64,000 nucleotides of DNA. Origin: Myrica gale (Eukaryota; Streptophyta; Magnoliopsida; Fagales; Myricaceae). Below, in pieces: positions 45,310 to 56,900 of the stretch. The position numbers and the translations under genes were made by a program. The notes under the pieces were generated by a model. The model saw only the letters and a program-made list of their open reading frames with translations. It was not told the DNA's origin and searched no databases. How positions within the stretch are numbered: the first letter of the stretch is position 1; each line of letters opens with the position of its first letter. Where the stretch lies: NCBI GenBank assembly GCA_963930655.1, contig OZ005606.1:19880001-19944000 (forward strand), written 5' to 3'.

Positions 45310-46689
45310 AGGAACTGTGGGCAATGAAATTAGGTTTGACGCTTCTGCAAGAAAGAGCGAATGCTGGATCCTTCTGGTGGCCTTACATCAGCAATCTCCC
45401 TGAAACCTACAGTGTACCCATCTTCTTTCCAGGGGAGGATATATAGAACTTGCAGTACGCTCCTCTTCTTCATCAGGTATGAAAGTTGAGCAGCTTAAAA
45501 GAAACTTACATCAACTCTGAACCAAAAACTGTTAAAATGGCAGTTGGGACGCTGGAAAATTCTTCAACACAAATGCAATCAACTATCATTTTGCATACAA
45601 TGTGCTTTATTTTTCTACCACTACTGTAGAATTACTCATGTTTGTTTTTGTTTGTGGTTTCTCCTGGTTATGTAGTAGTATACATTCTTCTGTGATACAT
45701 GAGCACTTCAAAATGTGTCCAAGTACATATGTTGTAAATATATGTGATGGTACAGTTGCAAAATACGTGCTAGAGAGCCACAGACCATACCTAAACAGAG
45801 GAAGTAACTTTGTAAACGTAGCAAGAAACTCTGTGACAGCACTTATGCCGGGCATTTGTGTCATATACAGTTTGATTTGCTCTAGAATACAAAAGAACAA
45901 TTAGTCTCCTTTTTTGATAGTTAAGGATTTAGATGATTTGTTTAGATTCCTTGAATATGTATTGTATCTGCAATAAGATCTAAAAACACTTGTAATTTTC
46001 TTGGAGCAGGTGAACAAGAGATGCCGGTTTCTTCTTGACTTTGAGAAAGAAGTCGGGCGTTCTCTTGAAAATCTAAAACCAGATGATCATCCTTTTGGTG
46101 GCCAAAATGTAGATGCGTCCTCCCTAGGGTGGGCAATGTCGGCAGTCTCTTCTAGGGCATTTCGTTTGCATGGTAAAAAGCTCTCAGATGGGACCGACAA
46201 CTATGTCCCTATGATGCTTCCACTTATTGATATGTGCAACCATAGCTTCAGTCCGAATTCCCAAATAGTTCAGGAACAAGATGCAGGGAACTTGAAGATT
46301 CTAGTAAAGGCATGAGTTATAATTTTTTCCTGATATTCTTTTGACCCCTAATATGTTTTTTTTTTGTAAAAGTTAGATCTTAGTTACCTTTGCTTAACTC
46401 TCTCTCTCTCTGTGTCTCAAACAAGGTAGTGGCGGAAACAATGATCAAGCAAAATGATCCTTTGGTACTTAATTATGGCTGTTTAAACAATGATCTTTTG
46501 CTGCTTGATTATGGGTTTGTGATACCCTCAAACCCGTATGACTGTACTGAGCTCTGATATGATGGAGCTCTTTTGGATGCTGCAAGCATGGCTGCTGGAG
46601 TTTCTTCCCCAAACTTCTCTGCTCCAGCTCCATGGCAGCAAAAGATTTTATACCAACTAAATTTGGATGGGGAAACACCTCTTCTCAAG

Positions 46690-47470
46690 GTATCTACTCT
46701 CTCAATTACCTTTTATGGGTTGGTTTTTGACTAGTTGAAATGTGATTCCTTATGTTTACCCTTTACATGATACAAACTTCATTTTTCTACTTTCATTTGT
46801 GGTCAAAGAATATTCATCTAGTATAACATGCTCCAAATTTTCCTTTTCCCAATTGTACTTTGAAGTTGCATTTGGTTTCATAATTTGGTTATTTTACATT
46901 GCTCATGGAGTCTTGTCTAAAAATAAACCATAGTTAACATTTTTACGCTTAGCAGCAGAATTCCTTATTGTAATCTGAAATAATTTGGCCAAAACCAAAA
47001 AGCTTAATGATAAGCCCTGTGGATGAGGAATACATGCAGAATGTTTGAAATAATACTTCCTCATTTCATTTGTTTGGTTTGTATTTGTGGTCTGGGTAAT
47101 TCTGGGAGGCATGCATCAACTAATGTTGATAGGCGTACTTGAACCCTGGTGAAACCCTTTCCCAACTTCTCAGGCCACAACTTCTCTGGCTTGTTTCTCA
47201 TCATGGAGGTAGCATAAATCCGTTGTGTTTAAAAACATATAACTGACCAAGAGTACCCTGAGTGCGCATCCAAATTTCCAGGATGTCATTTTATAAACAG
47301 TCTTCTAAGGTGTATGCTGGTAGTAGTTGTTGTTCACAAGGCATAAGTCAAAGCCTTACTGTGTAACTGTTGACTTGAGTTAAGAAAGAATTCGTGGAAA
47401 ACTTCCTCTTTATAGTGTTAGAATGATGACTTCATTCGCCCTTTTTGTGTGTTGGTTTTTTTTAAAACAG
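46690..47470 (+). other. intron 4 of the SET-domain pseudogene
   Basis: GT at 46690 and AG at 47469-47470, phase 0, 781 bp. Nothing recognised inside. Confidence 0.75.
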
Positions 47471-48017
47471 ATAAGCCTAGGAGGTCCTGAGATAGTAGAG
47501 GGCCGATTGTTGGCAGCATTAAGAGTACTCCTTTCAAGTGAATTGGAAACCGTCCACAAGCATGATTTGGATACGCTTAAATCTTTATCAGCTGACGCTC
47601 CTCTTGGTATTGAAAATGAAGTAGCTGTTTTCCGCTCCATTATTGAACTGTGTGTTCTTGCATTAGGTCACTTCCCCACCAAAATAATGGAGGATGAATC
47701 CCTTTTGAAAGGGGGTATCTCAGGTTCGACTGAGTTGGCAATCCAGTTCAGATTGCAGAAGAAGTCAGTCATTATAGATGTGATGAGAGATCTCACAAGG
47801 AGGGTGAAGTTACTCTCCTCAAAGGAAGCAGTGACAGCACAAGTATGATGATAGTCATTTTCAATGTGGCTTGTTGGCTCAAGGATGCCGCTATTCCAAA
47901 TCTTGTCATTTATTTTGTGATTTTTAATTTCGTTTGTGTTTTCTTTTCTTGCATATTTTACTGGGTTTCTATTGAATTTGTACTGTTTGCGTAGTATTGT
48001 CTCTGCACCATTATAAA

Positions 48018-48376
48018 GTAAAGGGGAAAAGTCACTATGAGTCTTTAAACTACCAAAACAATCTAAAACATGGGTCTCAAGTACCATTTTTATCTTATTG
48101 AGTTCAAGAACTATTAAATTTCATCAATTTACACCCTTAAAAAAGATCTAACAATGAAATTCGTGCAATGTGTTATAAATGAGCCATGTGGAACTTATCA
48201 AAATAAATAAATAAATGAGTCATGTGGTTTGGTTTTTACTGTTATATTTTATTTCATTACGAAATTTAATTAATTGTGAAAATTGGAGAGCTGAATGTGT
48301 AAAAATTAGTAGTTTAAATCCATATTTAAAATTATATCGGTAAGTTAGAGGGCTCAAAATAACTTTTTTCCTACAA
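48018..48376. mobile_element. probable MITE downstream of the SET pseudogene
   Basis: AAGGGGAAAAGTCACTATGAGTCTTTAAACTACC at the left and GTAAGTTAGAGGGCTCAAAATAACTTTTTTCC at the right are inverted with several mismatches. Internal phrases (TTTAAACTAC) also oppose. About 360 bp; superfamily not certain. Confidence 0.55.
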
Positions 48377-49546
48377 AATAATGCTTTTTTTTTTTTTATA
48401 GTTTAGTTTTTTTACTTATGCTATGATGCTGATATCTAGGGTGTCTCCTACCATCATTTCGTATATACACGTACAAGTCGAATAGCTTAAAGGGATAAAA
48501 TATATTATGTTGAAAGTATAGCAGGACTCTCTCTGTTGGATGGCCTTGCATCAGAATAGAAGGATGCAAACGTTGGGGTAGAAGCTTGTAGGTGGTTGTG
48601 TGCATAGGTAGACAGTTTGGCCACGTGGTTTGCATTCTCAAACGCAGAGAACCGCATGATACTTTTGGAGCATGTTCCAATGCTGTTCTGTTTCTTGTTT
48701 TTGTTAGCATGTTGCTTGCAGTAGTTTTCTTTCCTCCCGAACTAGATAATAAATGAGAGAACATTCCTGTGCATGGTATATGCTGATTTTAAGCTGACTT
48801 TCTGATAATAATCTTTGGAATTGTTGACACTTCAAGCATGTTTCCCCTATTCATACTAATCTAAATCATTCACTGTTTCTATTGGGCGGGTGTGAACGGT
48901 CTTTTTCCTTTTTCTCTTATTCTTTTGTCATCTTCTTCCCATTCTAACTTGGCGAGATTTGAAATCTCTCATAGACTCGGAAGAATCATTCAATTTCACT
49001 TGCTACCCCAGATTCAGATTTGATTTGGCACGAAGCAATAATCATCAGTTGGTGTGAAAGGAAAGTAGTTCGTGAGATATTTGTAATGCTCTGGAGTCTG
49101 GATTGTCTGGATGTCGGATGGGGTAGTTGAAGTCTTTGGAATATGCCTCGACCGTGCAAGGCAAATACGGTCAGGAAATAAGTTAAACCCAGATCAAAGG
49201 AACAGAAAATCAGGCAAGAAACTAAAAAAAAATAAAAAATAAAAATTGCAATAGGAACTATGCATATGTATGTATCAAAAAAAATTTCCTTATCGGAGAA
49301 AAGGAAGAAGCTGGAACAAAATTTAAGGTTTTCCATAACCATCTGCAGAAATTGAATGAATGAAACAGTACCCATCTCATCCATCCTGCTACATCAAGAT
49401 ATGTACAACTGAAATAAACCCAACAACAAAGAGGAACTTGTGGGGAAGGAAAACAGAGAAGAGGAAAAAGTTGCTAAGCCCATAACTGGGGAAAGCCACC
49501 ACACACACGGACACGGCATCCGTCCTATCAGATACTGCTAAAAATT
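48377..49546. other. no gene recognised
   Basis: AT-rich. ORFs at 48396-48764 and 48986-49384 (minus) show no family motif. The part next to 49547 may be the 3' UTR of the minus-strand ORF beyond. Confidence 0.45.
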
Positions 49547-49831
49547 CTAGGCGTTCCCCACTGAGATAGGCCTCTCATGAGCCAGTCCCAAAGGGGAAGG
49601 GGACCTCTGCCTGGTGAATCCTTGGAGAAAATTAACGGGCCTCATGATCTCCAACTGCTGCAGTGATGGGTACCTGATTATCTCGATTTCTTTCTTTATC
49701 TTTATGACTTGGCTGTGAACCGGAACGCCCATATAACCATCTCCGACGTCTATGCTCCTTCTCGCCGCTCTCGCTTTCCTCACTCTTCTTCTTCTTCTGG
49801 TTGTGGAGGCTGCACTCGTTCTCCATCTGTT
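49547..49831 (-). CDS. small conserved-looking plant protein of unknown function (exon or decayed gene)
   Basis: The minus-strand frame from an acceptor-like TTTCTGCACAG at 49842-49832 reads NRWRTSAASTTRRRRRV, VGDGYMGVPVHSQVIKIKKE and ends in TRQRSPSPLGLAHERPISVGN. The Arg-rich start, GDGYMGVPVHSQV block and PLGLxxxRPISVGN end recall a family of short plant proteins of unknown function, as I remember it; I cannot confirm this without a search. There is no ATG in this frame just after the acceptor, while a shifted frame has one (MENEC...), so either exon 1 lies upstream or the start was lost. It is arginine/serine-rich and probably soluble. Confidence 0.42.
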   Translation of the reverse strand, partial: NRWRTSAASTTRRRRRVRKARAARRSIDVGDGYMGVPVHSQVIKIKKEIEIIRYPSLQQLEIMRPVNFLQGFTRQRSPSPLGLAHERPISVGNA

Positions 49832-49859
49832 CTGTGCAGAAATAAAAACAAAAAACAAA

Positions 49860-52060
49860 AAAATATCACACCCCCTTTCCTTCTATGTCGGCTTGTGGTG
49901 CCCCTTCTATATCGGCTTCTGGTGTGTCAAACATATATATGTATGGAAAGGAAGGAAAATGACACCCGATTTCTATATGAATAGTGTGGAAGCTGGAATG
50001 AAGGAAAGTGATCGACAAGGGCAAAAACAGTTTGTGTGTTTGGGTCGATTTTATACCCGGATCTCCTTTGAACCGTGTGGAATACAATATATTACTTAAA
50101 TGATACACTAGCAAAATTGGCCTCTTTTGATAGTCAGAACTATACTGGCTTCTCAATGGTCAATGCCCTTTTACTATTTCGTTTTGAACCCTTTTTTTTA
50201 ATATATGATTTTCGATGATATTTATCACGAGCCCAATTAACCTATGGTTTACTAGTTGTTTACAATGCTCAATTATCAGTGACGGCCGGTTCACTGAAGT
50301 TGCTTGAGGTTTCTTATAGAAAGAACCAAAAATAATAATTAGTGAGTTGTTCAGAACCTTTTGTGTGCCTGACTGAATCTCAAATATGTGGCAACTAAAC
50401 AACAATTACTGGATAAATCTTGGGTATGTGCAAAAAGTTAAACTAGATACAACATGGAGTAAAACCCATAATTTTATGGTGAGAAATCTTGAGTTGGGCA
50501 AATCATTAGAGAATAACCCTTTATGGTACATATCTAGGAATTACCCTCAAGGGTAAGTGGTCATGTTCTTCATTTTGTTATTGTTCAACTGAGTAATTTA
50601 AAATGTGAGATTCTCTTCAATTTGTTGCTCGAATTAGATAGTCCGATAGGTAAAGTATATGAATTCCACAGCAGAGTCTACACTACCCGGTAATTAATAC
50701 GGATAAAATGCAGAATTTAGTATCGTATGATCCATATATTGTGTTTATCTCTTTTCAAATGGTAAATTGAAGAATATTTTCATGAAATGTAACAGTCCAA
50801 TCCACTTTTTGGTCAAGGCATAATGTCTGCTATAGTTGAATGGGTGGATGGCCAACCGCTTTTATATAGAGCATAATGGTCCATAAAACTAGAATTTATA
50901 AACCCACTTTATATATATATAATTCGGTGAGTTTCATTAGATTAAGCTTCAGCCCCTCCCAATGAATACTGTGGCCGAAATCTGGCAGACCAGGTACTCC
51001 GGTTTTACAGTCTAGACTAAAGTTCTCCTAACTTGGATTGAGGAGAAAACGATATGGACAGTTTTTAACAAACGGAGAACTGATAACCTGTTATAGTTGA
51101 TAGTATAAGATGTAACAGATGGTATTAAAGTCTACTTTATGCCTCCTAGTTGCAATCATGCAATGTGGAAGGTGATGCCAATATTACAGTATTAGGTTGG
51201 GACTAGGAAAAAGCCTAATGCACACTCAGCCCGCTTGGACGTCGGGTAGCATAGTGGAAATGTTATGGACCCCATATTGGTATTATGAGATCTCAATGTG
51301 GGATTTATATGCTTGAGCTCCCTTCCCTCTTAAACTAATTTTTGGAGTTGTGTTCTGCTAAGGCATGTAACATGATCAAATTAGGAGAAAATTAATTCAA
51401 TGGGTGAAGAATTTGTCAATATATGGGGGATAAAATCAGGAGGGAAAGACTACCATATTGGATTGGTATGGCCTATCATGTTGTTTACACTGAAGTTATA
51501 AAAGCTGGAATGTAATTTATGAGATATAATTTTTTTTCTTGTATTATAATAAAGATGGAAAAGAAAAACTCAATAAGGAGTCAATCAGGCCAGATTAAGG
51601 AAGCAAACCTTTAATTACTTTCTATTGGATCAATTTTTATTTTTATTTGTTTCAATATCTCTTATATATTGCACCCCAAACTAGGAAACCACCCAAATTG
51701 ACTCCTATTTCACTGCCAATTTATTACAGTTGTCCCATAATAACACCCCATTTAACTACACATTAAGATCCGTACGATATATTGCAACTCCCCTCGCCCC
51801 AAAGTTCCAAACGAAAAAGAATTCCTTATAAAATAAGGGTTTTTCACCTTCTTAGATGGTTTCTTCCCAATTATTTTTAAGTATTCATTTCAACCTCAAT
51901 AAAATACTTTTTTAGGTAACGAATGAAATTTGAGTACTCATTCACGTACACCGAGCTCGAACAGACATGACTCAGTATTTGCACGAGTTGAGTTCAACGC
52001 CAAAACAAATCCCTTAGCCGTGCAGCCTCCAAACCACACATACCAGATAAGTTTAGCTTC
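49860..52060. other. intergenic, no gene recognised
   Basis: No convincing coding frames, LTR ends or inverted repeats. The sequence is moderately AT-rich with scattered short ORFs only. Confidence 0.45.
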
Positions 52061-52116
52061 GATGTAGGGGTGACCTAAAAAATCATTTGATGTAGGGGTG
52101 ACCTAAAAAATCATTT
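52061..52116. repeat. 28-bp tandem duplication
   Basis: GATGTAGGGGTGACCTAAAA + AATCATTT occurs twice in a row without mismatch (52061-52088, 52089-52116). Confidence 0.95.
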
Positions 52117-52205
52117 ACATTTGGGAAGATTCAAACCTGAAACATCAGGGGAGTACATCCCTAAGCCCTAGGTCTTGACCACCCAAACCAACTCATTGAA
52201 GTTAC
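52061..52205 (-). mobile_element. tRNA-derived SINE-like fragment
   Basis: On the minus strand TGGTCAAGACC (52181-52171) resembles a pol III A box and GGTTTGAATCT (52138-52128) a B box, 43 nt apart. The GACC...GTACTCCCCTGATG wording between them and the AGGTCACCCC word after them recall the plant Au-type SINE body. Clear ends are missing and the 28-bp duplication lies in its 3' part. Confidence 0.5.
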
Positions 52206-53246
52206 CTCAACATAATACTCATAAACAATAAAATGACAAAACAAAAAATCCTTAAAATCTCGCCTTGAAATTAACCTTAACATATTCAATATTTTTTAAC
52301 ATGTACGAAAGTCTCTCAAAAGAATTATTTCTCATGAATTAATCTCAAGAAGTACTATGGCAAATCAAGTCTCGAAACACAAATATAAGTTCTTTACACT
52401 TCTCTACCTGACTTCTACCAACTCTAAAAAATATGAGAGTAAGTGATGATCAATAGTTACTAGATAAATAGCAAGTTAATGGGTAAGGGAAATGACAATT
52501 TTTTTAACATAAACGAAGTTAGGAAATATAATGAGTCATACCAAAAGGAGAAAAATATATTTGTCATCACTCGACATAAGAAAGTAAGTACTAACATTCA
52601 CAAAATCTTTATCTCATCATTTTTAAATTCAATCGTAACATTTAAATCTCTGTTTCTGAAACTCAAAATATTCTTTCCAGAAATAGAGAGCGGAAACAAA
52701 TCCCCGACAGTACTCGCACCCACACTTTGGAACTCCCCGTACAATAAATATCGTGTACCTGAATCAAACGTGAGGACCTAAATCAGAACACATCATGTGC
52801 GAACACTTGCTTGGTGTTTCGATTTAATTAAGCAAGTGCCTTGACCTAAATACATGTATCCATCCACACATCACATCTGCTTAATTATAAGCTTAAAAAA
52901 TCAACATAATAATTAATTAGAAATTATGGTGCCAAAACACTGACGTCTTAAAGGCCAAAAAAAGCCCATAATAGATAGGGCCTAACAAATTTTAAGATCT
53001 TCTAAAAAGGGATCCTAAACTAGTATATTTAGAGATGTTTGAGAGTAAAAATTTTCACTCCAATAAAATAACTCCTAAAAATTCTCTATTTTCCAATCAA
53101 ATCATCATTTTCCCTCCAAATAAATATAAAAAATTAATTCAAATCAACATTCTTTTCACTTTTTCACCAACTCCTTCACCCCATAACTTTTACAATCAAA
53201 CGTCACCCAAATCTTTGGTGCGCACCTCATGATGTACAATTTAAGT
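52206..53246. other. AT-rich intergenic, no gene recognised
   Basis: The ORF at 52479-52781 is Asn/Lys/Ser-rich, as expected from AT-rich noise. Nothing else was recognised. Confidence 0.5.
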
Positions 53247-54587
53247 TGTTAGCCCAAGGTTGATCTTGAGCTATCTAACTCGATTTTGATGATAACAAAT
53301 GATAAAATAGCTTTAGAAGTATTTTAGAATACATGGTTGTCAATCAACTATTCAATCAAGAGTACTCAATTGTATTTAAATTTATCGTTAATTCTTTATG
53401 TCCTATATTAGATTTAAATACCACGACTTGCACCTAAACTAAGATATTTTACATTGTAAGAATTTTTGTGTTGAAATGGAAAATATTGGACATCAAAAAA
53501 CACTGAAAATATCCTCCAGCCAAGATGGTGTAGACACATTGCACTGACACTAGATTGTTGTTTTTTATGGTGTCGACACATACAACATGCTGCGATTTTG
53601 CAATTTTTCCCTAAAACATTGGCAACTCATTTAAAAACTCTAAAATGATTTAGGTACCCCTCCAAGGGTACAATAAAGCTACTTGAAGACCTTCAAAGTC
53701 TAGATGAATATAAATAGAATAAGATGGAGAGAGAAAAGCAAGGACTTGCATCATTATTCAAGATCTAGCCTCTTTAAGAAAAAGAAAAAGCTTGAAAGAT
53801 GGAGAAAAAGTATGATCCAATGAAATCATCTGATTCCTTCAAGACCAAAGCTTTCGTTGTTAAATCTTGTCCTCTTACTCATCATTGACGACCTAGCCTC
53901 CAAAGAGAGAGAAATAGCTTGAAGAAGAGAGAAACTCTTGCATCATCAATCTTGACCTAGTCTCCAAGAGAGAGAGAAAAGTGCAAAAGAGCAAAGTTAC
54001 ATGTTTCTCAAGAGATCTACTCCTATCATGCTGCCATCACTATCAAATCTTGTCTTGTAGCCATTATTGAGTATTGTTTTGTTGATATAGCTTTTAGAGC
54101 TATTGTTTATCATTTCTACTACAACCTTGAAAAAAGTGTTGGATACACTTGGGTCTATCTGTAAGGAAAAAAGAAATTTTATAGGCTTTGAAATTTGTGA
54201 CTAGTTGAAGAGTGAACTCGGAAAAACTCTTGTAACGATTATTTAGCTTTCGAAAGCTAAGTTGTAGACACTATTGAATTATTGTGGAGAAGTACAAGAA
54301 AGACAGTAGCCTTGGGGGTAGACGTAGACAAGTCTTGGCCGAACCACCTAAAAATCACAGCGTTATCTATCTTCCATACTCTCGTACTTATTGCTTTTAT
54401 TTATTGTTATTTGGTCATTATAGCTTTATTATATATTGTTTATCTTTAAGCTTGACATTAAACATATTTAGATCTGCATTTTATTTACTAAACCAAAATG
54501 ATATTTTTCATATATGAGCTTTTATAAAAAAAAGACTAAATTTTTTATAAACGCAGTTCACCTTTTGGGTTGGTATTCGGCCTCACA
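53247..54587 (+). mobile_element. Sirevirus-like copia solo LTR (copy 3), TSD TAAGT
   Basis: Starts TGTTAGCCCAAGGTTG and ends ...TCGGCCTCACA. Flanks TAAGT (53242-53246 and 54588-54592) are identical. 1341 bp. Shares the start, TATAAATA box (53709), GGTAGACGTAGACAAGTCTTGGCC motif and the CAGTTCACC...TTGGG end with the copies at 25775 and 28192, but is more diverged and carries only two palindrome sites (GTGTAGACACAT near 53528 and TGTCGACACAT near 53572). Confidence 0.9.
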
Positions 54588-55099
54588 TAAGTCAAATATT
54601 TTTGAATCCGGTGACCGGTTTGTAACTTAATAGGGCGAATTTGGGATTGCGTGGAGAGACGGGTCTCAAAATGGATTTCCTCTCCTAGCCACATGACCGT
54701 CATGGATTGATTCGGAAAAAAAAAAAGACCGTCATGGATTGGTCGGTACTCTACTTCCATGGTTTTCTTGGAGTCGGTCGAAGGAACACTTCTGACACGT
54801 CCCAGCTGAAAATATCTAACTTATATATTTATTAATCCTTCAGTCTCTAGAATTCCAATTCGTCCTTGAGGCACTTGGCAAAAGTCCCTTTTATTTATTT
54901 TTTAATTTTGCTTTTAAGTTTTTTTTTCTTTTTTTTTTTGCTTTTAAGTTTGACTCGTAGTGGTATACTCCTTTGATGATAAACTGTTCTGATTGTTATC
55001 TCAGACCGAAAACTTTCGTTGTCATCAATTACCTACTTTGAGAAGGCACGCAGAGTTTCGCTCTCTAGAAACTAAAATGTTAAATTATTCCGCACTACT

Positions 55100-55730
55100 T
55101 GGGTTTGACATATTACGAGATTGGTCTCTAATTTATTTTTTTCCCTATGAGTACCCTTAGGTTAGTAACGTTTTCCAAATTGCTACATGGCTGATGACAA
55201 CCAAGTCATATTCAATAACTACCGACACGTGTTAAAACATGTCATCTCAGGAAAAAAATTGTGGGATTAAAAAAACTCACGTTATTTGTTAGTTGGTTAT
55301 CCCTCCAACTCTATCCAAACCAAAACAACCCTAAAAAGAAATCTTCAAATCTGTACAGCCCTAAGAAAGAAATCCCCGAATTACAACAGAGAAAGGAGCT
55401 TTCGAACATATTCATAGATTTCTTTCTCAAGATTGTACAGATTTGGGGATTTCCTTTCAGGGTTGTTTTGGTCGGGATAACTAACTAACAAATGCCGTGA
55501 GTTTTTTAATCCCACAATTTTTTTTACTGAGATGACATGTTTTAACACGTGTCAAGTAGTTATTGGATATGACGTGGTCGTCGTTAGCCACGTACACAAA
55601 TTCTGTTCGCCTATCTGACGGCAGGACCAATTTGGGAAATGTTACTAACTCCAGGGGTACCGTGGGAGAAAAATTATTACCTTAGGAACCAATATGTGAA
55701 TAGGTAAAAACCTCAAAGACTTTAGGGATA
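55100..55730. mobile_element. long foldback element
   Basis: Near-perfect inverted arms include ACACGTGTTAAAACATGTCATCTCAG (left, 55224) and its complement (right, about 55527), and GTGGGATTAAAAAAACTCAC with its complement at about 55500. The pairing extends outward to GGTTAGTAAC / GTTACTAACTCC and inward to the GAAATCCCC / GGGGATTTC words around 55390. Total about 630 bp with almost no unpaired centre, so it is a MITE or foldback transposon without coding capacity. Confidence 0.88.
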
Positions 55731-56234
55731 ATTTAGCTAAACTAATATGTTCCTAGGTTCCGTTTGTTTGCTTGTAATTTGTTTTACTTGTTTTCAGGTA
55801 TTCGGCAAGCACCTGAAGTCAAATTAAAAAGTTTGCAAGTCAGCTGTAAATGATCTATTATTTTTCAGAAATTAAATAAACTAAGCTCATGTTTTCAGTA
55901 AACCAATGTTTTTTTGGAACATTATGGTAAGCCTTATATCTAAGGCACAAATCAGTAAAACATTTCTAAAATATTTTATATCGCCTCATACGTTTTTTAA
56001 AAAATCAATTATTACATTCCGTTTGATTTAACCGTTAAACCACATATAAATGACCAAAATGCCCCTCCAAGACAAAATTATTAAAAAATAAATAAAAAGT
56101 GATTTTTTTTTTTTAAAAAAAATTGAATTTGAAGGTTGCACATAATAATTTTTCTTCTCTTTATAGACTAAGTGGGCACTTCTCCATTAATTGGTTAACG
56201 ACAATTGGACGATAGATTAATTTGTCTCGAATAA

Positions 56235-56900
56235 TTACATTAGGGACCTCCTGTCGGTTCAAATCGATACCTGGGGCCCCCAACCAAGAAAATATGAGTT
56301 CGAGCTTATTCGAGCCGAACTCAAAATCAACCCAACTAAGAAAATATGAGCTTAGATAGAACATATATCACAAACAAAACTCAAATCAAGCCTCGACATA
56401 TGGTGTCATAGTACATTATACACGATATATCATAAACACTTGACATTTGTGTGAACTTTATTTTAGAAAATATTTAGATTCATATATAACCTATGTTAAT
56501 TGGCAAAAATGACCTACAATATATATTTAATATATAGAGGGCATAACAAATCCATATGGATAATATTCATCCATTCATATATTAATATAATCAAATGCAT
56601 ATTTTACTAATATGTGACTATTAAATATAAAACAACAAATAAATAAAAAACTTATAATACATACAAGTGTACCGAGCTTTTAATGAGCTCAAATGAGTCT
56701 AGTCGAGCTTCTATGTGTTTTGTTCACGAGCTTAAATCGAGCCGAGTTGAGTTTAACAGAGTTTGACTTGTTTAATATTAGAGCTAGAAATGATGTTCGA
56801 ATTCAGCTCATTTTAAGCTCGAGATCGAGTCAAGCTTATACGAGCCGAGTTCGAGTTGTTCATGAACAACTCGATTCATTTATCACCCTACTTGGGGACT
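56235..56900. repeat. repeat with GAGCTCGAGCCGAG-type ends
   Basis: Left phrases GAGTTCGAGCTTATTCGAGCCGAACTC (56287) and right phrases CGAGCCGAGTTCGAGTTGTTCATGAACAACTCG (56840) are opposed. The right edge ATTCATTTATCACCCTA has the look of a non-autonomous element terminus. Boundaries are uncertain. Confidence 0.45.

Larger units (their letters stand above)
43611..47848 (+). pseudogene. SET-domain (Rubisco LSMT-like, At5g14260-type) gene, full-length but disrupted
   Basis: Five exons are readable: 43611-43939, 45310-45476, 46010-46309, 46426-46689 and 47471-47848. Exon 1 starts MAALKIVMASLTHC (transit-peptide-like), but the frame must shift by one base near 43700 to reach LVPHPPDLIKWIRREGGFVH. 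Exon 2 (LWAMKLGLTLLQERANAGSF) has TAG at 45444-45446. Exon 3 ends the SET core with LPLIDMCNHS. Exon 4 (LNYGCLNNDLLLLDYGF) has TGA at 46555-46557. Exon 5 is the Rubisco-LSMT substrate-binding-type domain (HFPTKIMEDESLL, RRVKLLSS), ending TGA at 47848. Intron 3 has a GC donor (AAG/GCATGA); the others are GT-AG. Total 1438 nt is not divisible by three, which confirms one indel. The family consists of plastid protein-lysine methyltransferase-like proteins. Conservation elsewhere is high, so inactivation was recent. Confidence 0.88.

Noticed and set aside
43611-47848. Functional SET-domain gene
   Set aside because: Two in-frame stop codons and a frameshift lie in coding exons, and the exon total is not a multiple of three.
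52061-52205. A tRNA gene on the minus strand
   Set aside because: A- and B-box-like words are present, but no cloverleaf or anticodon arm can be drawn; a SINE-like relic fits better.
52479-52781. 100-codon ORF
   Set aside because: Asn/Lys/Ser/Phe composition matches AT-rich background; no motif.
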